Origin: Karalla daura
Taxonomy: Eukaryota > Chordata > Actinopteri > Chaetodontiformes > Leiognathidae
Direction of reading: 5' to 3'
DNA length: 64,000 bases
Assembly: GCA_029224185.1 (NCBI GenBank)
Contig: CM055196.1
Location: 7,667,927 to 7,731,926, forward strand
This document shows, one piece after another, positions 59,601-64,000 of the stretch; positions within the stretch are counted from its first letter, which is position 1; each line of letters opens with the position of its first letter. The notes below the pieces were generated by a model that saw nothing but the letters and a program-made list of their open reading frames with translations, did not search any database and had not been told where the DNA came from. The translations under genes were made by a program, and so were the position numbers.

Positions 59601-60584
59601 CGAGGCCAGTGGTCACTTGTTTGCCGCGCCGGCAGCCCGAGCTGACGTGTCGCGCCACTGACCTGTCAGGTCGCTGCTCTCGATGCGCTTGAGGTCGGCG
59701 TCCACCCAGAACAGCTTGCCCAGCCTGTTGTCCAGGGCCAGAGCCACGGGCCGGATCAGGCCGGTGGTGAACAGGGACTCCCGCTCCGTCCCGTCCAGGC
59801 TGGCTCCCTCGATCTTGGCCGAGCGCTCCTGCACCGTGGTGAAGTACATGTACCTGCGGGGACAGGGCTGGAGCGTCACGCGGGCTCCGACCGGGCCTCT
59901 GAGGCGAGGCGAGGCGAGGCGAAGCGAGGCGCGCTCACCCTTTCTCGGCGTTGACCACGATGGCCCGGGGCTTGTCCGCGTCGTCCTTCAGGACCACCCC
60001 CACCGTGTGGCCGTCCATCCGCTGCACGTTGATGGTGTTGGTGGTCTCGCAGGTCCAGTAGATGTGGCGGCTGTACGGGTCCAGGCTCAGGTCGTGGGGC
60101 TGGTTGTCCGCCTGCTGGACGCTGCTGCTCACGATGGTGGAGGACTGGGGGAGACACAGCCGGCCGTCAGCCTCAGCCGCACCCGAACGCTCACGCTTCA
60201 CGGACACGTCTGTTTCGCCCCTAGCTCAACCCCTCACGGCTGATTTCACCATCGACCGCTCATCTCCGAATCTCTCTGAATCACTCGGTGTGGGAGGCTT
60301 TTTCATCCCGCCCCACGCGTCCACTCAGACTCAGAGTAACAACACAGCGAGGAGCGAGGGGGTGAACGCGCCGCCTCACCATGGCGCCGTCGTCCCGGGC
60401 CCGCCGTATGTTCTGCCGGCCGTCCAGCCAGTAGACCAGCTGGTCCAGGGGGTCGTAGCTGACGGCGCGCACGTTCCTCAGGACGTGGATGGGCAGGATG
60501 ATGTCGGGGCTCTGCTCTCCCAGGACCATCCGGCTGATGCTGGCCTTCTGGCTGAAGAGCAGGAAACTAGAGGGAGCTGCAGAC

Positions 60585-60631
<47 letters not shown>

Positions 60632-63600
60632 ATGAGGAGGCGTGCGTGAGCTCTTTGTGGGAAACAGGCTAGCCGGGGTTTGCTCAACGCGCATTGTGAA
60701 ATGAAAATGACAAATATGCCGGATCGTAACCCAGAAGACCGAGGCGAAACACAAGCGCTAACAGCGTGTCATCAGAACAGCTGAAAGCGCTCCGAATGAC
60801 GGTCCCAGGAGCCGGGAGGCGGCGAGGAGGAGGAGGAGGAGGAGGAGGAGGAGGAGGAGGAGGAGGAGGAGGATGCTTCCACTGGAAACAATGGAAGTAT
60901 GGCGGATTGCGACATCCGACCGTGCTTGTGCGTGAGCGTGTGAAGCGGCCGGGCTCGGCTCTGGCCTCCAGCCGCCGGGCCTCCGGGAGGCGGGGAGGGA
61001 AGGAGGGAGGGAGGGAGGGAGGGAGGAGGAGCGTCCCGCTGCTCGGTACTCACAGCTACAGTTGCGTCCGTCGCTGTTCAGGGTGTAGTGGGAGGCGCAG
61101 CGGCACTTGGCGCCGGCGGGCGAGGCCAGGCACAGGTGGGCGCAGTTGCCGTTGTTGTGCGAGCAGTCGTTGGTGCCCTCCTGGCGGGACGAGTGGAACA
61201 CCAGGATGTCCAGCATCAGCTCCAGCTGGCCCTGAGGGACGGGAGGGAGACGCTCAGCACGGCCGGCTGTGTTTGTGGCGCTCTCGCCGCGGGGCCCGGG
61301 GCCCGTACCTGCAGCACCACGGTGCGGTTGAGCCCGCTGCGCTTGTCGGCCCGCTCGATGCTGCGCAGGTTGAAGTCGGTCCAGTAGATGAAGTCCCGGT
61401 ACTGGGTCAGGCCGAACGGGTGGGGGAGGTCGTCCACTATGATCTCCCTCTGGAGGCCTGCGGGGGACGGGGCAAAGAGGGAATGAACTGAAACTGTGCT
61501 CCAGCGTGCGATAACCACGCGGGCCTGCAGCGGCAGCCGAGGTGAGGTCAGCATGGATTAACTCCTCAGAAATTACCTCCTGGATTTGGCTTCCTCTCCT
61601 GCGCAGGCAGTTACAAACATGATAGTCTGATGGTCTAATTCACATTCAGAATGCAAAATGAGCCAAACGTGTTTCCCAGGGGATGACAGTTACAGCTGCG
61701 GGGGCCGAGCCTGTTGGTGCTAACTGCTTCCCTGCCGTTCTGATCCCTCCTGAGCCCTCATCACTGACAAACCTTGCATGTTGGTGCTCTCGATCATGCA
61801 CGTGTCCAGGTCGGTCCAGTAGAGCCTGTGGTCCACGTAGTCGATGGTCAGGCCGTTGGCCCGGCCCACTTTGTCCACCAGGGTGGTGATGGTGCTGCCG
61901 TCCATGTAGGCTCGGGCTATGCGGGGCCGCCCCCCCCACTCCGTCCAGTACATGTACCTGTGGGGGCAAAGCGCCGTTTCAAGCCTGGGACACGCACGCA
62001 CACGCACACACACACACACTTCCTAGCGTGCCAGCGCGGTTAACGGCCCCCGCGTCGTAAAGTGACATCAGAGGCCCCGGGGCGCTGCGCGCCGACAGCT
62101 CCGTGCCATGACATCACCCAGACATGACCTAGTGAGTGAGGCGCGGCCCGGCCCGGCCCGGCCTGCTGGCACACGCACACACACGCACAGAGCGCTGAAC
62201 AGGGGGCCACTGTCATTCAGTGGAATCATCCCTCTCTCACCTGGATGATTACAGAGGTGGGGGGGGGGGGGGGGGGGGGGGCGGTGGGGGGGGGGGGTTT
62301 GTGGCTGGCTCGTACCCATTGGCCGGGTCCAGGGCCAGCGAGCGGGGGTTGTCCAGCGAGCGGGGGTTCTCCAGGTCCTTGCAGACCAGCACCTGGCGGT
62401 ACTGGCCGTCCAGCCGGGCCACCTCGATGCGGTTGGTGCCGGTGTCGGCCCAGTAGATGTTGCGGCCCATCCAGTCCACGGCCATGCCCTCCGGGTAGTC
62501 CAGGCCGAACTCGATGACGTGCTCCACGGAGCTGCCGTTCATGTAGGCCCTGCTGATGGTCTGGGGGGGGGCGGAGAGGGAGAGACGCGCAGTTGGAGTT
62601 AGAACCTGACACGAGGCGTGGCGGGATCCGGCCTGCCTGGAAGGGAGAGAATATCATATGAACCCTGGAGCCTACCTTGGCCTGGATGTCTGTCCAGTAT
62701 ATTCTGCGCTCAGACACGTCGAAGTCCAGAGCCGAGGCCTCTTTGACCCCCGTCAGGGGAATGGCCACGTCGTTGCTGTTGGTGCCCAGAGAGATGCTCC
62801 TGATGTTATCCCTGAGGAACGACACACAACGAGACTTCGTTTTCCCCCTTTCCCTCCAATCAAACAGCTGCTTTCACTTTTCGCTCGAGTGAGAACCTCG
62901 CTAAAACTCGACCATTGGGTTCTCACACCCGCTTGCTCCTCGCTCAGGGCCATGAAAAAAGCCAGTCCCGGTCCAGCAGCTCGGGAATTGAGTCAAGGCC
63001 GACTAGAAACGCGGCTCAAACCAAGTCCAGACTGGGACACTGAAAGGATTAAGGCAAACTGAAACGACGCTTTTGATGCGTTTCTCTCTGTGTTGTTCGT
63101 GAATGGAAATCTTACTCAGTTGTGTCTGTGGTTTGTTTACGGGGGAGTGGGAAAACAGCCGACCAGAATGCATGACTTTCTGTGGAAGATATGGGCGGTT
63201 CGTGGAGAACAGACAGCAGAGGGCAGGCGATATGAAAGATATCACGCCTGTGTGGAGACTGACAGAGGGACTCCAGCACTCCAGCACACGTGTCGTCCAG
63301 GTGTGGGACCAACCTGTTGGTGAAGAGCAGGAAGGCCTCGGGCACCACGCAGGTCTGCAGGTCGGACAGCAGCTCCATCCCCATGGGGCAGGCGCAGCTG
63401 ACCGCCTGCCGGCACCAGAAGCACAGGTGGCTGCAGCCGCCGTTGTTCAGCGCGCAGCCGTTGGTGCCTGCGGACCGGACCAGTCGCAGCGGTTACTCCA
63501 CGGATCCCCTTCCTGTTGTTTTTGTGTGTGTGTGTGTGCGTGTGAGCTCCTCACCGGACGTCTTGGTCACTTTGGTGGCCTTGAGGCCCATGAGGTCGGG

Positions 63601-63771
63601 CAGCTGGTCGATGATGATCTCCCTCACGGCCGTGCTCTTGTGGACGCGCTCGATGCTGCGCCTCTGCCAGTCGGTCCAGTAGATGTAGTCGTCCAGCAGC
63701 GTGAAGCCGAAGATGTGGGGCAGCTTGTCCTCCAGCAGCGTCTGCCTGTTGCTGCCGTCCACGTTGATCAC
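56300..63771 (-). CDS. lrp5: lrp5 (LDL receptor-related protein 5, Wnt co-receptor), 3' part
   Basis: A single-pass plasma-membrane co-receptor that binds Wnt and DKK/sclerostin through YWTD propellers and, with Frizzled, recruits Axin through phosphorylated PPPSP motifs. Eighteen exons read right to left and join in phase to 1,114 residues: the end of propeller 2, EGF2, propeller 3, EGF3, propeller 4, EGF4, three LDLR-A repeats (about 733-848), a transmembrane helix (about 865-885, IGPVIAIILLVFVIGGAYFV) and the cytoplasmic tail. LRP5 rather than LRP6: GGAYFVCQRVVCRRYKG, PHVPLNFIAP and a tail reading DLNSDSDPYPPPPTPRSQY and ERSYFHLCPPPPSPCTDSS. Exon sizes 217, 185, 191, 210, 126, 237, 111 and 98 equal those I recall for human exons 8, 11, 15-19 and 22. 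The 5' exons (signal peptide, propeller 1) lie beyond the window. Oddities: an 18-nt duplication in propeller 3 and two extra introns. Confidence 0.96.
57171..57268 (-). CDS. lrp5: lrp5 exon (human exon 22 equivalent), first PPPSP motif
   Basis: 98 nt between TTTGCAG and ACAG|GTAACG. It encodes ILNPPPSPATDRSLYN, the first and strongest Axin-recruiting PPPSP motif, and SSNSPSTTRSY. Confidence 0.95.
57372..57514 (-). CDS. lrp5: lrp5 exon (human exon 21 equivalent), cytoplasmic tail
   Basis: 143 nt between GTGCAG and CAG|GTACGC. It encodes GKSIMSSVSLMG, YDRNHVTGASSSSSSSTKG and AFYPQ, a serine-rich conserved tail block. Confidence 0.95.
57618..57857 (-). CDS. lrp5: lrp5 exon (human exon 20 equivalent), transmembrane segment
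   Basis: 240 nt between CTCCAG and CAAG|GTCAGG. It encodes a short juxtamembrane stretch, the helix IGPVIAIILLVFVIGGAYFV, the cytoplasmic CQRVVCRRYKG and GTPHVPLNFIAPSSSQHG. Confidence 0.96.
57940..58050 (-). CDS. lrp5: lrp5 exon (human exon 19 equivalent), LDLR-A repeat 3
   Basis: 111 nt between TCCCAG and TGCG|GTAAGC. It encodes CPPNQFRCGDNQCITKKQQC and CPDGSDELAC. Confidence 0.95.
58144..58380 (-). CDS. lrp5: lrp5 exon (human exon 18 equivalent), LDLR-A repeats 1 and 2
   Basis: 237 nt between CCCCAG and GAGA|GTAGGT. Two LDL receptor class A modules with calcium-binding acidic ends CDDSSDEENC and CADHSDEQDC. Confidence 0.95.
58486..58611 (-). CDS. lrp5: lrp5 exon (human exon 17 equivalent), EGF4
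   Basis: 126 nt between CTCCAG and GGAG|GTGAGG? The exon ends TGTGGAG with donor GTGAGG. It encodes SHPCSRDNGGCSHICIAKGD and RCSCPMHLVLLQDLLHCG. Confidence 0.94.
58717..58926 (-). CDS. lrp5: lrp5 exon (human exon 16 equivalent), end of propeller 4
   Basis: 210 nt between CCCCAG and TTCG|GTGCGC. It encodes ANRIVLQDSNILQPMGLTIL, HLYWIDRQQQMIERV and SIHAVEEMDPQEF. Confidence 0.95.
59663..59853 (-). CDS. lrp5: lrp5 exon (human exon 15 equivalent), propeller 4
   Basis: 191 nt between CCCGCAG and ACAG|GTCAGT. It encodes YMYFTTVQERSAKIEGASLD, TGLIRPVALALDNRLGKLFW and KRIESSDLT. Confidence 0.95.
59939..60144 (-). CDS. lrp5: lrp5 exon (human exon 14 equivalent), propeller 4
   Basis: 206 nt between CCCCAG and AAGG|GTGAGC. 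It encodes QQADNQPHDLSLDPYSRHIY, NTINVQRMDGHTVGVVLK and KPRAIVVNAEKG. Confidence 0.95.
60380..60576 (-). CDS. lrp5: lrp5 exon (human exon 13 equivalent), start of propeller 4
   Basis: 197 nt between CTGCAG and ATG|GTGAGG. It encodes PSSFLLFSQKASISRMVLGE, DPLDQLVYWLDGRQNIRRAR and DDGAM. A (GA) run follows the acceptor side at about 60,588-60,626. Confidence 0.94.
60826..60872 (+). repeat. (GGA)n trinucleotide repeat in an lrp5 intron
   Basis: About 15 GGA units; a GGGA run follows at about 61,000-61,025. Both lie in the intron before the EGF3 exon. Confidence 0.95.
61054..61231 (-). CDS. lrp5: lrp5 exon (3' half of human exon 12), EGF3
   Basis: 178 nt between CCCTCAG and GCT|GTGAGT. It encodes MLDILVFHSSRQEGTNDC and the EGF cysteines NNGNCAHLCLAS and CRCASHYTLNSDGRNC. 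Confidence 0.93.
61309..61457 (-). CDS. lrp5: lrp5 exon (5' half of human exon 12), propeller 3 last blade
   Basis: 149 nt between CCCGCAG and CAG|GTACGG. It encodes IIVDDLPHPFGLTQYRDFIY and RSIERADKRSGLNRTVVLQ. Confidence 0.93.
61773..61957 (-). CDS. lrp5: lrp5 exon (human exon 11 equivalent), propeller 3
   Basis: 185 nt between CCACAG and CAAG|GTTTGT. It encodes YMYWTEWGGRPRIARAYMDG, VGRANGLTIDYVDHRLYWTD and IESTNMQ. Confidence 0.95.
62257..62299 (+). repeat. Poly-G run in an lrp5 intron
   Basis: Over 35 G within 43 bp, broken by GCGGTG. It sits about 17-59 bp from the donor of the exon at 62,316-62,560; in the pre-mRNA it is a C run. Confidence 0.95.
62316..62560 (-). CDS. lrp5: lrp5 exon (human exon 10 equivalent) with an 18-nt duplication
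   Basis: 245 nt between CCCCAG and GG|GTACGA. It encodes TISRAYMNGSSVEHVIEFGL, GMAVDWMGRNIYWADTGTNR and a doubled NPRSL segment (ENPRSLDNPRSLALDP). It is 18 nt longer than the 227 nt I recall for human. Confidence 0.94.
62562..63313 (-). other. lrp5: lrp5 introns around the exon at 62,676-62,811
   Basis: The intron 62812-63313 (502 bp) separates two exons whose sizes sum to 290 nt. The intron 62561-62675 is 115 bp. No other exon is needed. Confidence 0.75.
62676..62811 (-). CDS. lrp5: lrp5 exon (3' half of human exon 9), start of propeller 3
   Basis: 136 nt between TCCTCAG and AAG|GTAGGC. It encodes DNIRSISLGTNSNDVAIPLT and IYWTDIQAK. With the previous exon it sums to 290 nt. Confidence 0.93.
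63314..63467 (-). CDS. lrp5: lrp5 exon (5' half of human exon 9), EGF2
   Basis: 154 nt between CCGCAG and ACAG|GTTGGT. It encodes the EGF-like domain with CALNNGGCSHLCFWC and CACPMGMELLSDLQTC, then PEAFLLFTN. It ends in phase 2; Arg is completed by the next exon. Confidence 0.93.
63555..63771 (-). CDS. lrp5: lrp5 exon (human exon 8 equivalent), end of propeller 2
   Basis: 217 nt between CTCCCAG and TCCG|GTGAGG. It encodes VINVDGSNRQTLLEDKLPHI, the YWTDWQRRSIERVH blade and IIIDQLPDLMGLKATKV. Confidence 0.95.
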
Positions 63772-64000
63772 CTGGGAGGAGGCAGAGGGGGGGGGGGGGG
63801 GACGAGGTGATGCCGGCGGTCAGCTGGACTGTGCGGAGACTGCGAGCGACTCGGGAAATGTAAAACGGTTCCTGTCGCGTCTCTCTGCGCTCGCTATTCT
63901 GCGGCCGACCCTGACTCCTGACCCGGGAGCCCGTCCCCGTCCAGGGAGTCATATCGGAGCAAACACCACGCAGGGGTCGTGGGTTTAGAAGGGGGGGCGG

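Overview
This is a stretch of vertebrate nuclear DNA, almost certainly from a ray-finned fish. It carries spliced vertebrate genes with GT-AG introns, many short introns (about 77-120 bp), very dense CA/TG and other microsatellites, and decayed L2-like retroposon tails of the kind common in teleosts. It is not bacterial: there are no operons, phage, IS elements or CRISPR arrays, and I found no new multi-gene system. Nearly all long open frames outside the exons below are shadows of exons or translated simple repeats.

Layout. (1) 1-13,070, plus strand: the 3' two thirds of bcar1 (p130Cas, a focal-adhesion docking protein). Six exons lie in the window; the SH3-coding exons lie upstream of base 1. 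(2) 13,970-19,460, minus strand: a complete seven-exon short-chain dehydrogenase/reductase of the sniffer / C-factor type (258 aa), tail-to-tail with bcar1. (3) 22,180-28,200, minus strand: a complete five-exon D-type cyclin of the D1 type (ccnd1, 296 aa), with its CpG-rich promoter around 27,740-28,200. (4) 28,200-53,450: about 25 kb without any protein gene I can support. It holds microsatellites, decayed retroposon tails, a striking 66-bp-arm inverted repeat at 39,870-40,010 and one tRNA-Pro(TGG) at 52,446-52,517. (5) 53,460-64,000, minus strand: the 3' part of lrp5 (Wnt co-receptor), 18 coding exons from the end of beta-propeller 2 to the stop codon, plus a long 3' UTR. Its 5' exons lie beyond base 64,000.

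Functional links: LRP5 receives Wnt signals, cyclin D1 is a well-known output of Wnt/beta-catenin signalling, and p130Cas relays integrin/Src signals. The genes therefore sit in related growth-control pathways, but each looks like an independent transcription unit. lrp5 and ccnd1 are also on the same chromosome arm in human (11q13), which supports the assignments.

Most notable observations: an 18-nt in-frame tandem duplication inside beta-propeller 3 of lrp5; two lrp5 introns that appear to split what I recall as single mammalian exons (9 and 12); the long near-perfect inverted repeat in the gene-poor stretch; and a GGGGGCC-type repeat abutting the lrp5 stop codon. Exon ends were set by hand from GT-AG signals, phase continuity and recalled homologues. 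Every internal junction keeps the reading frame.
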